Assembly: GCF_014652615.1 (NCBI RefSeq)
Contig: NZ_BMZD01000001.1
Coordinates: 331,962-395,961, forward strand
Source: Novosphingobium arvoryzae
Lineage (GTDB): Bacteria; Pseudomonadota; Alphaproteobacteria; Sphingomonadales; Sphingomonadaceae
Length of the DNA stretch: 64,000 nucleotides
Direction of reading: 5' to 3'
Shown here: piece by piece, positions 32,584-41,266 of the stretch
Numbering within the stretch: the stretch's first letter is position 1
How the letters are laid out: every line of letters begins with the position of its first letter
Translations under genes and position numbers: made by a program
The notes under the pieces: generated by a model
The model's database searches: none
Told to the model about the DNA's origin: nothing
What the model saw: only the letters and a program-made list of their open reading frames with translations

Positions 32584-34113
32584 ATGCCGCGCGGCCGCCC
32601 TTCCAGCGCGCTGCGCCGCCGGTTGCTCCTGTTGGGGCTGCCGGCGGCGGTGCTGGCCGGGGCGGCCACGCAATCTGTGCGCGTCGGGGCAGACGCGCCC
32701 GACCGCTGGTGGTCGCCGGGCGAGGGCCGGGTCTTTCCCGCGACGCTCGATTACACCAACGATCACGGCACGATCCGCACGCTGGTCGTCGATGGCCCGA
32801 TCGAGACGAAGGGCCATCCCTTTTTCGAACCGATCGGCACCAATGGCCGGGCCTGCGTCACCTGCCACCAGCCCGCCGACGGGATGAGCCTTTCGGCCCG
32901 CACCGCCCGCGAACGCTGGGACGCGACCGGGGGCAAGGACCCGCTGTTCGCCGCCATCGACGGGTCCAACTGCCCGACCCTGCCGCAAGGGGAGCGGGCC
33001 TCGCACTCGCTGCTGCTGGAACGCGGATTGCTGCGGATCGAGCGCCCGTGGCCGGTGCGCAGCTTCAACGGCAAGCCGGTCAAGCCCGACTTCCGGATCG
33101 AGGTCGTGCGCGATCCCAACGGGTGCAACAGCGGCCCCGGACGCGGGCCGGAAGCCGGCAACATCTCGGTCTATCGCCGCCCGCGCCCGGTCGCTAACCT
33201 GAAATACCTGCTCGCGGTCGGGTTCCCGTTCGATCCCAAGCAGGGCTATGCGCTGCCGCTCGATCCGGATGACGGCAAGCCGCAATCGGGCAACCTGATG
33301 GCCGACAACCGCGCCGGCAACCTGCGGCTGCAGATGGAAGACGCCGCCGCCAGCCACTTGCAGCTGATGGGCAAACTGACCCCGCAGCAGATCGACCGGA
33401 TCCGGGACTTCGAACTGCGGATCTATGCCGCGCAGCAGGAATCGGTGCAGGGCGGGGCGCTCGATACGCTGGGGGCGGAAGGCGGCCCGGTGAAGCTGCG
33501 CGACAGCCAGCCCGGTGCGCTGGGCAGCATCGGCACGCCGGTGTGGAGCGAATTTGCCGCGTGGGACCGGATCAGCCCGGCCGATGCCGCCCGCCTGACG
33601 CCGGAGCAGCTGGCTTTCCGCCAGTCGGTGGCGCGCGGGGCGCGGGTGTTCCGCGACCGCACGTTCCTGATCTTTGACAGCGCCGGCATCAATTCCCGAA
33701 TGGGGTTCGGCAACCCGGTGCGCAATTCCTGCGTGTTCTGCCACAACATGACGCAGATGGGGAATGACGTGGCGCCGGGGCAGGTGGACCTTGGCACCAC
33801 CACCCTGCCGTTCGCCGATCCGTGGGACGATCTGCCGCTGTTCCGCGTGACCTGCCTGGGCGAACCGCATCCGCACTATGGCCGGGTGATCCTGACCTAT
33901 GATCCGGGCTTTGCGCTGACTTCGGGCAAGTGCGCCGACGTTGGCAAGATCACGCTGCAATCCATGCGCGGGCTGGCGGCGCGCGCGCCCTATTTCTCCA
34001 ACGGGCTGGCCAAGGATCTGCGCGCCGTGGTCGACTATTACGAGCGGCGCTACAACATCGGTTATACCGAGCAGGAAAAGCAGGATCTGGTGAACCTGAT
34101 GAGCGTGCTGTGA
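32584..34113 (+). CDS. Exported diheme cytochrome c-like protein
   Basis: A 509-residue protein with an N-terminal signal or anchor (RRRLLLLGLPAAVLAGAA) and two CXXCH heme sites: CVTCH at residues 91-95 and CVFCH at 383-387. Between and after them are long linkers (DRIRDFELRIYAAQQESVQG, TFLIFDSAGINSRMGFGNPV) and a C-terminal LAARAPYFSNGLAKDLRAVV helix resembling diheme cytochrome c peroxidase/MauG-like proteins. No third heme motif is present. It is coupled to the OmpA-like gene by a 4-bp overlap. A periplasmic electron-transfer or oxidase role linked to substrate oxidation is plausible; the partner is unknown. Confidence 0.8.
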   Translation: MPRGRPSSALRRRLLLLGLPAAVLAGAATQSVRVGADAPDRWWSPGEGRVFPATLDYTNDHGTIRTLVVDGPIETKGHPFFEPIGTNGRACVTCHQPADGMSLSARTARERWDATGGKDPLFAAIDGSNCPTLPQGERASHSLLLERGLLRIERPWPVRSFNGKPVKPDFRIEVVRDPNGCNSGPGRGPEAGNISVYRRPRPVANLKYLLAVGFPFDPKQGYALPLDPDDGKPQSGNLMADNRAGNLRLQMEDAAASHLQLMGKLTPQQIDRIRDFELRIYAAQQESVQGGALDTLGAEGGPVKLRDSQPGALGSIGTPVWSEFAAWDRISPADAARLTPEQLAFRQSVARGARVFRDRTFLIFDSAGINSRMGFGNPVRNSCVFCHNMTQMGNDVAPGQVDLGTTTLPFADPWDDLPLFRVTCLGEPHPHYGRVILTYDPGFALTSGKCADVGKITLQSMRGLAARAPYFSNGLAKDLRAVVDYYERRYNIGYTEQEKQDLVNLMSVL

Positions 34114-34880
34114 AATCCGCCGCAACCCTGCTGGCGCTGCTGGCGCCGCTCTCCGCCCACGCTGCCGAGACGGGCGCGCTGGTGCGGTTCGTCTCCTGCC
34201 CGGTCTACCGCGACGCGGACAGCGGCAAGAAATCGGGCTGCTGGCTGGCGGACGATCCGGCCACCGGGCTGCGCTGGGATGTCAGCCATTCGCCCTACAA
34301 GCCCGATGTCGGCATGGGCGTGCTGGTCGAAGGGCGCGTCAGTGCCGAAGCTCCCACCGCCTGCGGCGCCCCGGTGCTGGAACCGGTGCGCACGTCCCGG
34401 CTGGATACGCCCTGCGTGCGGCACGTGCTGCCGGCAGAAGGCTATCCGGGGCGCAAGTTCAAGCTGCCGCCGCGCAATATCCAGCCGCTGTCGGTCGCCC
34501 GCCCGGTGCCGCCCGGCCCCTATTCGGAGCGGACCTTCGTCACCTATTTCGAGTTCGACCGCGATTTCCTGGTCTATCAGTACGACGATTTCATCATCGA
34601 TAACGCGGTGACCTGGCTGCGCGCGGCCAAGCCGAAAAAGCTGATCATCACCGGCTATGCCGCGACCCAGCCGGAAACGGTGACGGGGCGGAAACTGGCC
34701 GAACGCCCGCAAGTGGCCCAGCAACGCGCCGATGCGATGGCCGAGACGCTGTCCCGGCTGCTGCCCGGCCTGCCGATCGAAACCCGCGCGAAACTGGCCG
34801 CGCAGCCGACCGACCATCCGGACGCCGACGGCATCCCCGGCCAGTCGCAGCGCCGGGCGGAAATCCGCGCGGTGTTCTAG
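34110..34880 (+). CDS. Exported OmpA-like C-terminal domain protein
   Basis: A 256-residue protein starting at a GTG that overlaps the cytochrome stop (GTGA). Residues 1-19 form a signal peptide ending at AHA. The first half holds several Cys (CPVYRDADSGKKSGCWLADD, a later Cys near APTACGAP and VRHVLPAEG) that may form disulfides. The second half has the OmpA/MotB-like pattern: YFEFDRDFLVYQYDDFIIDN, KPKKLIITGYAATQPETVTG, QVAQQRADAMAETLSRLLPG and RRAEIRAVF. This domain normally binds peptidoglycan. Fused to a Cys-rich front and following a diheme cytochrome, it could anchor that cytochrome or the receptor at the cell wall. I know no named family with this architecture. Confidence 0.75.
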   Translation: MKSAATLLALLAPLSAHAAETGALVRFVSCPVYRDADSGKKSGCWLADDPATGLRWDVSHSPYKPDVGMGVLVEGRVSAEAPTACGAPVLEPVRTSRLDTPCVRHVLPAEGYPGRKFKLPPRNIQPLSVARPVPPGPYSERTFVTYFEFDRDFLVYQYDDFIIDNAVTWLRAAKPKKLIITGYAATQPETVTGRKLAERPQVAQQRADAMAETLSRLLPGLPIETRAKLAAQPTDHPDADGIPGQSQRRAEIRAVF

Positions 34881-34980
34881 GCGGCGGCTGTCAAACCACC
34901 CGGCAGGCGCGGCAGTGTTGGCAAGCCTGTCGGTGTTTCTCGCCTTCGGCGCCGGATTACATCGCCGGGTAGCGCGCCCT

Positions 34981-35997
34981 TCATTCTGCAGCTGAGGCGC
35001 GCATCGGCTCATCGCCTTGCAGCGGGGCCAGACCCAGCCGCGCGAACAGGTCTGCGTCGCGGCTGTCACCGGCATTGGGCGTGGTCAGCAGCCGGTCGCC
35101 GGTGAAGATCGAGTTCGCACCGGCCATGAAGGCCAGCGCCTGTGCCGCGTCCGACATCGATTCGCGTCCGGCGGAGAGGCGCACCATGCTGCGGGGCATG
35201 GTGATGCGGGCCGCGGCGACCGTGCGGACGAATTCGATCTCGTCGATCCGGGCCAGCGGCGTGCCTTCCAGCATGTCGCCCAGCACCGTGCCCCTGATCG
35301 GGATCAGGGCGTTGACCGGCACGCTTTCCGGATGGCGGGGCAGGGTGGCCAGCGCATGGATGAAGCCCACCCGGTCGGCGCGGGTTTCGCCCATGCCCAC
35401 GATCCCGCCGCAGCACACGTTGATCCCGGCTTCACGGACGTGATCCAGCGTATCCAGCCGGTCCTGGAACGTGCGGGTGGTGATGACGCTGGCGTAATGC
35501 TCCGGGCTGGTATCGATGTTGTGGTTGTAATAATCCAGCCCGGCCTCTTTCAGCGTGCGGGCCTGGTCCTCGCTCAGCATCCCCAGCGTCATGCAGGTTT
35601 CCATGCCCATCGCGCGTACCCCCTGAATCATTCGCACCAGCGCGGGCATGTCGCGATCCTTGGGGTTGCGCCACGCAGCGCCCATGCAGAACCGCTGCGA
35701 TCCGGCGCCCCGTGCCTCTGCGGCGCTGGCCAGCACGGCATCGACGTCCATCAGCTTGGCCGCGGTGACGCCGCTCGCGGCATGGGCCGACTGGCTGCAA
35801 TAGCCGCAGTCCTCAGGGCAGCCGCCGGTCTTGATCGATAGCAGGGTGCACAGCTGCACCTCGCCCCGGCGATGATGCGCCCGGTGCACCGATTGGGCCT
35901 GGAACAGCAGTTTATCGAACGGCAGCTCGAACAGCGCGGCGATTTCCGCGCGGGTCCAGTCGGTGCGGCAATCGGCATCGGTCCGGTCGGTGGGCAT
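34981..35997 (-). CDS. bioB: Biotin synthase
   Basis: A 338-residue radical SAM enzyme that inserts sulfur into dethiobiotin. The SAM cluster motif is [10 protein letters not shown] (Cys60, Cys64, Cys67), followed by [10 protein letters not shown]; further conserved parts are [49 protein letters not shown] and [15 protein letters not shown], plus [11 protein letters not shown] with the Arg that contacts the second cluster. Length matches the family. AAAAGGACC precedes the start. No other bio genes are adjacent. A BioR operator lies 13 bp upstream and bioR is divergent, so expression should be repressed when biotin is sufficient. Confidence 0.97.
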   Translation of the reverse strand: MPTDRTDADCRTDWTRAEIAALFELPFDKLLFQAQSVHRAHHRRGEVQLCTLLSIKTGGCPEDCGYCSQSAHAASGVTAAKLMDVDAVLASAAEARGAGSQRFCMGAAWRNPKDRDMPALVRMIQGVRAMGMETCMTLGMLSEDQARTLKEAGLDYYNHNIDTSPEHYASVITTRTFQDRLDTLDHVREAGINVCCGGIVGMGETRADRVGFIHALATLPRHPESVPVNALIPIRGTVLGDMLEGTPLARIDEIEFVRTVAAARITMPRSMVRLSAGRESMSDAAQALAFMAGANSIFTGDRLLTTPNAGDSRDADLFARLGLAPLQGDEPMRASAAE

Positions 35998-36009
35998 GGC
36001 TTGGTCCTT

Positions 36010-36019
36010 TTATCGATAA
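36010..36019. promoter_or_regulatory. BioR operator upstream of bioB (TTATCGATAA)
   Basis: A perfect 10-bp palindrome, 13 bp upstream of the bioB start codon, that fits the published alphaproteobacterial BioR consensus TTATMKATAA with M=C and K=G. A second copy sits at the start of bioR, consistent with regulation of bioB and autoregulation. Confidence 0.85.
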
Positions 36020-36093
36020 TCTGCGGGGTCGCTGCGGTGGGCATTGCGCTGTATGGGCGGGGTCATGGTGGCGTCAGCAAGATTCGCGATTGA

Positions 36094-36103
36094 TTATCGA
36101 TAA
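36094..36103. promoter_or_regulatory. BioR operator at the bioR start (TTATCGATAA)
   Basis: The same palindrome, extended here to the perfect 12-mer ATTATCGATAAT (36093-36104). It touches the first base of the bioR ATG, so BioR binding would directly block its own transcription or translation start. No ribosome site is seen before this ATG, which suggests a leaderless message or a slightly later start. Confidence 0.85.
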
Positions 36104-36768
36104 TGAATGGCGTGACCCTTCCCGGTGATGAGGGCGGTCTGGTCGACCGGATCGCGCAGGCTCTGCTTGGGCGGATCCTGCACGGCGAATTCGCCCCGCA
36201 GCAGCGCTTGCGCCAGGACGATCTGGCGCGCGAATTCGCGGTCAGCCAGGGCACCATGCGCGAGGCGTTCCGCCGGCTTGAAGCCATGCGGCTGGTCGAA
36301 TCCCTGCCCCGTCGGGGTGTGCGCGTGGCCGCGCTGGATGCGGCGGCGGAGCGTGAGATCGCCGCCATGCGCGGCGCGCTCGAAGTGCTGGCCCTGCGAT
36401 CGATCGTCCGCCCGCCGGGGCGGGATCATCTGCGCGCGCTGGAGGCGGTGCTGCGCCGCGCCGATGCCGCGCCTGACGTGTTCGAGAACGAAGCCGCCAA
36501 CCGTGAGTTTCATGTCGGACTGGCCAGGCCCTGCGGTATGCCCCGGCTGATCGCGGCGATTGCCGAACTGAACCTCGCCTATTCCTGCCACGTCTTCGCA
36601 TCGGCCCGGGGCACGCCGTGGAAGCCGCGTTACAATTTCGATCACTGGCGCATTTTCGAAGCCTATGCCCGGGCCGATCTTGACCAGGCCTCGGCCTTGC
36701 TGGCCCGCCACATCAATGCGGTGGACCGGGTCAGGCCCGCACGAACCGCGCCGGGTCGCAGCGGCTGA
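36103..36768 (+). CDS. bioR: BioR, GntR-family repressor of biotin genes
   Basis: A 221-residue GntR/FCD regulator: winged helix (LVDRIAQALLGRILHGEFAP, QQRLRQDDLAREFAVSQGTM, REAFRRLEAMRLVESLPRRG) and an FCD domain (AANREFHVGLARPCGMPRLI, FDHWRIFEAYARADLDQASA). The assignment to BioR rests on its divergent position to bioB plus the two TTATCGATAA sites, the known BioR recognition sequence in Alphaproteobacteria. The start at 36103 overlaps the operator and lacks a ribosome site; GTG at 36112 is an alternative. Confidence 0.88.
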   Translation: MNGVTLPGDEGGLVDRIAQALLGRILHGEFAPQQRLRQDDLAREFAVSQGTMREAFRRLEAMRLVESLPRRGVRVAALDAAAEREIAAMRGALEVLALRSIVRPPGRDHLRALEAVLRRADAAPDVFENEAANREFHVGLARPCGMPRLIAAIAELNLAYSCHVFASARGTPWKPRYNFDHWRIFEAYARADLDQASALLARHINAVDRVRPARTAPGRSG

Positions 36769-36810
36769 TCATCGAGGGTGGAGGCGCTGCGCGCCCGGCG
36801 TGCATGCGCT

Positions 36811-37209
36811 TCAGGCGTCGGCTTCCAGTGCCTCGATATCGTCGTCGGACAGCCCGAAGTGATGCCCCACCTCGTGAATCAGCACGTGGGCCACCAGCGT
36901 TTCCAGTTGCTCGTCGCCCCGCGCGATCCACTCATCCAGGATCGCCGCGCGAAACAGCCTGATCCGGTCGGGCATCGTGCCAGAGGCATGATGTTTCTCG
37001 CCGACCGGAATCCCTTCGTACAGGCCGGTCAGCTCGAACGGATCGGCGATGCCCAGATCGGCCAGCGTATCGGCATCGGCAAAATCCTCGATCACCAGCA
37101 GCACCCCGTCCAGATGTCCGGCAAACGGCTCTGGCAACCGCGCCAACGCCGCGCGGGCCATGGTTTCAATCTCGTCAAGCGAAGGGGCCAGGCCGAATGT
37201 GCGTGTCAT
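36811..37209 (-). CDS. Small zincin-like metallopeptidase (PF06262 type)
   Basis: A 132-residue protein with the motif VLIHEVGHHFGLSDDDIEAL, a HExxH zinc site with a downstream acidic segment, near the C-terminus. The N-terminal part (SLDEIETMARAALARLPEPF, VLLVIEDFADADTLADLGI) matches the minimal metallopeptidase family common in alphaproteobacteria and actinobacteria. The ATG at 37209 is used; an in-frame TTG is 9 bp upstream. Physiological substrates are unknown. It is convergent with bioR and 85 bp from tRNA-Ser. Confidence 0.85.
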   Translation of the reverse strand: MTRTFGLAPSLDEIETMARAALARLPEPFAGHLDGVLLVIEDFADADTLADLGIADPFELTGLYEGIPVGEKHHASGTMPDRIRLFRAAILDEWIARGDEQLETLVAHVLIHEVGHHFGLSDDDIEALEADA

Positions 37210-37294
37210 GCCGGCCAAGATAGCGACTGCCGCCGCATCAGCAACGCTTGCACGATCCCCGCCCCGGCGCTAGGGCGCGCTTTCCAGTGCATGC

Positions 37295-37385
37295 GGAGCG
37301 GTGGCCGAGTGGTCGAAGGCGCTCGCCTGGAAAGTGAGTATACGTCAAAAGCGTATCGAGGGTTCGAATCCCTCCCGCTCCGCCA
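37295..37385 (+). tRNA. tRNA-Ser (GGA anticodon), CCA encoded
   Basis: A class II tRNA: acceptor arms GGAGCGG/CCGCTCC with G discriminator and encoded CCA, D-arm GGCCGAGTGGTCGAAGGC, anticodon stem CTCGC/GTGAG with loop CTGGAAA (anticodon GGA at 37329-37331), a long variable arm with stem ATACG/CGTAT, and T-arm GAGGGTTCGAATCCCTC. It reads UCC/UCU codons. Its 3' end is the last core feature before about 22 kb of accessory DNA; I did not find a repeat of its 3' end inside the window by eye. Confidence 0.97.
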
Positions 37386-37652
37386 TTTAACCCATTGGAA
37401 TCATTCTATTTCATGGGTTGAGATCGAAAAATCCCGTTTGTTTCAAGGGTTATAGGCAAAGGGCTCTCCACCGGGTTAGGCCTGATATGCCCCTGACATG
37501 CTCTCTCTCTGCCGATATTCTCCAAAGCTCTCGACTACACCGATTTTAGTGTAGAGCTTTATCGCATTGAAAATATGCAGATATTCTGGCGCGCCATTTT
37601 GGGGTCAGAACCGAGATTCACCTCAAAAACCGTCCCGGTTCCAACCACTGCA

Positions 37653-38060
37653 TCAACGCAAAGCTTGGGCGATGATCAGCGCCAGGGCCATAATCGTGAT
37701 CCACGGCCAGGGCGTTGCCCAGGGTGACCGCGCCGTCATCTGCTCAAGCTGGGCAATCGCCATTTGAACGCTGGCCTGCTGAAAGTGCAGATCCTTGAGG
37801 GCCGCTTTCATCACGCCGGTCTCGACGTAAGTCGAGGCGTCGTCGGCCAGAAGCTCGACCTCCTCAAGCAACCGAAGCACCTCCCGCAGTCGAGGAACTG
37901 CGCTCGGATCAGGCGTACCGAGCAACGCCATGGCCTCCTGATGCTTGCTCTTGGCTAGCGTCAGCATGTGGCTGATGTGTTCAACAGCAGCGTCAGGCAG
38001 GTCTGGATCGGCAGCCTCCATGCCCTCCGGTTCCGCTTCGCTCCACCTGCGGCCAGCCAT
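37653..38060 (-). CDS. Hypothetical protein with a C-terminal membrane anchor
   Basis: A 135-residue protein: an acidic start, a helical, possibly coiled-coil middle (EHISHMLTLAKSKHQEAMAL, LREVLRLLEEVELLADDAST, LKDLHFQQASVQMAIAQLEQ) and a C-terminal hydrophobic segment WPWITIMALALIIAQAL. The heptad-like leucines and the tail anchor suggest a small membrane-attached protein. No family recognised. It is the only convincing gene between the tRNA and the efflux operon. A start at the internal ATG (Met14) is possible. Confidence 0.5.
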   Translation of the reverse strand: MAGRRWSEAEPEGMEAADPDLPDAAVEHISHMLTLAKSKHQEAMALLGTPDPSAVPRLREVLRLLEEVELLADDASTYVETGVMKAALKDLHFQQASVQMAIAQLEQMTARSPWATPWPWITIMALALIIAQALR

Positions 38061-39049
38061 GGCACCAGAGCCGGTTTTACACTAACAAACATAGCGGACC
38101 ACTCAGTGGGGGCCGGTCAGGAGCGGGTGAAGGGAAGCCAATCGTCGGCTCAATATATTGATAGATCGTATTAATTTTTACACCGCAGCCTTCTGAGGCC
38201 CCCAGATGAGCCCCTTCATCAGCCGGATGCCTGTGGAAAACGTGGGACAATGTGGGTCAGATTTGAACTTGCGACCTTCTAATCAGATTCGCATGATTGA
38301 AGTCTGAAAAATGTATCGCTTTTCCAGCGGCATAACGATCAACTTATCTGATCCGATTGGTCAGTCGGATTTGATTGAGAAGCTGCCATGCGCACGTTCC
38401 GACATTTTCTTGTTTAATTTCATTGCAATATCATGGCGACCTGTCGCGTAGGGTGTGCCTATGTTTCGAGCTTATAAGATCGAGACCGGTCTCTAAGCTC
38501 GACGATGAAATCGACATCTCGCTTAGACTGAGTGTGGGATCGCCCCGCGCAGGGTCGTCGGAGGAATTCAGATGTCCGTTTTGAGCAACTACGTCGGTTG
38601 GTGGGTAGCATGTCGATCGCCAGAAAGCGGACAAGGTTACCAGTCAACCTGGATGGCTGAATTTTAGACTTTCCTGCCGTCCGACGGCGAGGTGCCGAAC
38701 GGCGGGTTTCGCCAATATCCGACGACGAGCGCTTGGCCAATGCTGCCGGCATCCCGCCAACAACTGGGCTGGTTGCCAAATAACGGGTTCTTGACCACGG
38801 CCGAGCTAAAGCTGCAAGCCGACTCTAAGGAAGCTGCCGCAGGGCGCTTCGCGCCTGCAACTTGGTGATTTGCTGAACGGCGAGTTTTCAGGGTCGCGCG
38901 AGTTTCCGGCGTGACGGCGAGGGAAATAGGTGCTCGGATCGACGAGGCTTTCGGTCAATGTTCCCGAACCGCTCGCCACACGGAGATGATCTGCTGGGCG
39001 CCGGGAGGCATAGTTCCATTTACTGGCGGCATTAGGCAAAGATCAAAGG
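38061..39049. other. Gene-poor, lower-GC stretch with no supported gene
   Basis: About 990 bp between the hypothetical gene and the efflux operon. Only short open frames occur on both strands and none has recognisable motifs, good ribosome sites or high-GC codon bias. The base composition is more mixed than in the flanking core DNA. It probably holds decayed insertion or gene fragments beside the tRNA-proximal end of the accessory block. Confidence 0.5.
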
Positions 39050-40558
39050 CTACTCCGTGACCTCAGCTGGAACTGGCCCGCCCCCCATCGCAACATAGAA
39101 GGCGGCGCTGTTTGCCAGACGGTCGGCCCGGGCCGCGATCACCGCCAGCTGTGCCCGCTCTGCCTGCTGGGCGGCGATCAGAACCTCGACATGGCTTGCC
39201 GCGCCAAGCTGGTAGCGTCGCTGCATCGTCTTCAGCGATCCTTGAGCAGCAGCAGCGGCGCTGGACTGCGCGGCGAGAGCGTGGGCGTCGGTGTCCACCG
39301 CCACCAGCACATTGGCCACGTCGCGCAAGGCCTTCAGCACCGCCTCCTTGTAATGGGCCGTGGCAGCATCGAACCCGGCAAGCGCCGCCCGTTTTTCATG
39401 AGGAAGGCCGGAGTTGAAGAGCGGCTGGGTCAACTGCCCGATGATATTCCAGACAATCGACTGGCCGCCGAACAGCGCGTCGCCCGTCAGCGCCTGCGTG
39501 CCCAGCGTCGCGCTGAGGTTCAGTTGCGGATACATCTGCGCCACGGCCACGCCGTAATCCGCGTTGGCGGCATGGACCATGGCTTCGGCCGCCAGAATGT
39601 CGGGCCGTTGGCGAACAAGCTGCGAAGGCACAACCAGCGGCAAATCCTGCGGCAAGGTGAACTCGCTCAGCGCGAAATCGGGGACACCGCCCTGGCCGGG
39701 TGCCCGGCCCGCCAGCGTGGCCAGCAGATGTTCGGTTTCCGCCAGTTGCTGCCTGAGCACGGGAAGCCCGGCCCGGAGCTGCTCAGTCTGTGTGTCCAGC
39801 GCCAGCACTTCATCGGCGGCGGCATTGCCCAGCCGCAGCCGAGCGCGGGCAATATCGCGTTGTTCTTCGATGTTGGCGAGCAGCGCCGTGGTGCTTTCGA
39901 TCTGCGCGGCGATCTGCGCTCGCGCGAAAGCAGCGGTCGCAATGTTGCCCGCCAGCGTCAGCCGGGCGGCCTGCAATTCAAACCCCTGCGTGTCGGCGCG
40001 CGCTGACAGCGCCTCGATCGCACGGCGATTGCTGCCGGCCGGGTCGAGATTGTAGCTGACCGTGACGCCGGCGTTGTAAAGGCTGAATTCGCGGGGGTCC
40101 TGATCCTGCCCCAAGGCTCCCGGATTGAACCGCTGACGCTGCGCCGATGCACCGATTTCGGCCTGCGGCAACTGCGTCGATCCGGCGCGGGCTTGCTGCA
40201 GCTCCTGCGCCTGCCGCAGCGTGGCTTGCGCGGCGGCCAGTGTGGGACTGTGCTGCAAGCCATCGGCAATCAACGCATCGAGCCGCGGCGATCCGAAGGT
40301 GCGCCACCATTCCGCTGCCACCGGCATTCCCGGCACAACCCGCTGGGCGCTGTCCACTGCGGAAGGAGCCGGCGTGACGAGCGCGTTGTCGGCATGGGAC
40401 GAATAGGTTTCGGACACCGGCGGCGCGGGCCGTTCGAAATCCGGCCCCGCAGCGCATCCGGCCAGCACAACCATCAAGGCAAGGCTGGCGGCATGGCGGG
40501 TGGCCAAGACCGGCTTTCCTGATTGCGGCAGCGGCGTGTGGTTTTTGCCAAGGGTCAT
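39050..40558 (-). CDS. Outer membrane efflux lipoprotein (NodT/TolC family)
   Basis: A 502-residue outer membrane factor. The lipobox is LMVVLAGC (then AAGPDFERPAPPVSETY), and the body has the two TolC-like repeats: EWWRTFGSPRLDALIADGLQ, SPTLAAAQATLRQAQELQQA, LVRQRPDILAAEAMVHAANA, VAQMYPQLNLSATLG and LKTMQRRYQLGAASHVEVLI. The start overlaps the ABC ATPase stop. It forms the exit channel of the tripartite ABC efflux complex encoded by the next genes. Confidence 0.93.
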   Translation of the reverse strand: MTLGKNHTPLPQSGKPVLATRHAASLALMVVLAGCAAGPDFERPAPPVSETYSSHADNALVTPAPSAVDSAQRVVPGMPVAAEWWRTFGSPRLDALIADGLQHSPTLAAAQATLRQAQELQQARAGSTQLPQAEIGASAQRQRFNPGALGQDQDPREFSLYNAGVTVSYNLDPAGSNRRAIEALSARADTQGFELQAARLTLAGNIATAAFARAQIAAQIESTTALLANIEEQRDIARARLRLGNAAADEVLALDTQTEQLRAGLPVLRQQLAETEHLLATLAGRAPGQGGVPDFALSEFTLPQDLPLVVPSQLVRQRPDILAAEAMVHAANADYGVAVAQMYPQLNLSATLGTQALTGDALFGGQSIVWNIIGQLTQPLFNSGLPHEKRAALAGFDAATAHYKEAVLKALRDVANVLVAVDTDAHALAAQSSAAAAAQGSLKTMQRRYQLGAASHVEVLIAAQQAERAQLAVIAARADRLANSAAFYVAMGGGPVPAEVTE

Positions 40559-41265
40559 GAGATGGGCCGTCCTTCACCCGCTTCTTCGGACGTGATGCCG
40601 TCCCGGATATGATAAATTCGCTTGAAGGTCGGAATGATCTTTTCGTCATGGGTGACGATGATGATGGCGGTCTGATATTTTTCGGCCATCTCATTCAGGA
40701 TCCGCATCACCGCCATGGCGCGTTCGGAGTCCAGCGGCGCCGTCGGCTCGTCAGCCAGGATCACCGGCGGGCGATTGATCAGACCGCGCGCGATGGCGAC
40801 GCGTTGCTGTTCCCCGCCCGACAATTGCGACGGCATGGCCGCTGCCCGGTGGTGCACATCCAGCGCGGTCAGCAATTCCAATGCGCGCGCGCGGGCTTCG
40901 GCATTGGGCAGCCCGGCCAGCATCGGCAGCAGCGCGACATTGTCCACCACATCGAGAAACGGGATCAGATAGGGTGCCTGAAACACGAAGCCGATCTTGT
41001 CGCGGCGCAGCGCCCTCAGGTCGGAAACCTTCCAGCCATCATCGTAAATCACCTCGCCGCCCAGCGTCATGCGGCCTGCGGTCGGATCGATCACCGCGCC
41101 AAGGCATTTGAGCAGCGTGCTCTTGCCCGATCCCGAAGGGCCGATCAGACCAACCACTTCTCCCGGCGCAACCTCCATATCGACATGCTTCAAGGCATCG
41201 ACAGCGGTGTCGCCTTCGCCGTAGCGTTTTCTCAGTCCTTCGATGCGAATGCCAAGCGCTGTCAT
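40555..41265 (-). CDS. ABC transporter ATPase (MacB/LolD/DevA type)
   Basis: A 236-residue ATPase with Walker [16 protein letters not shown], signature [15 protein letters not shown], Walker [17 protein letters not shown] and switch His in IIIVTHDEK. The front [20 protein letters not shown] is typical of the MacB/LolD group. It lies 1 bp downstream of the permease gene and overlaps the outer membrane factor gene. It powers mechanotransmission rather than direct transport if it is MacB-like. Confidence 0.94.
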   Translation of the reverse strand: MTALGIRIEGLRKRYGEGDTAVDALKHVDMEVAPGEVVGLIGPSGSGKSTLLKCLGAVIDPTAGRMTLGGEVIYDDGWKVSDLRALRRDKIGFVFQAPYLIPFLDVVDNVALLPMLAGLPNAEARARALELLTALDVHHRAAAMPSQLSGGEQQRVAIARGLINRPPVILADEPTAPLDSERAMAVMRILNEMAEKYQTAIIIVTHDEKIIPTFKRIYHIRDGITSEEAGEGRPIS

Positions 41266-41266
41266 C

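Noticed and set aside
30367..34125. A 1252-codon open frame on the minus strand
   Set aside because: Antisense to the second TonB receptor and cytochrome gene; no recognisable motifs and typical shadow composition.
37230..37250. A GCTTGCA sequence resembling the LacI half-site
   Set aside because: Only one half is present (AACGCTTGCA) and it lies next to a housekeeping-type gene and tRNA, far from the regulon.
38246..38295. A tRNA-like fragment (minus strand GTTCAAATC with neighbouring loop-like sequence)
   Set aside because: The T-loop-like part is suggestive of a tRNA remnant, but the flanking T-stem does not pair and no acceptor or anticodon stem can be formed.
38459..38779. A 106-codon minus-strand frame in the gene-poor stretch
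   Set aside because: No ribosome site, no motif, unusual Arg/Ser composition, and overlapping alternatives on the other strand look equally good.
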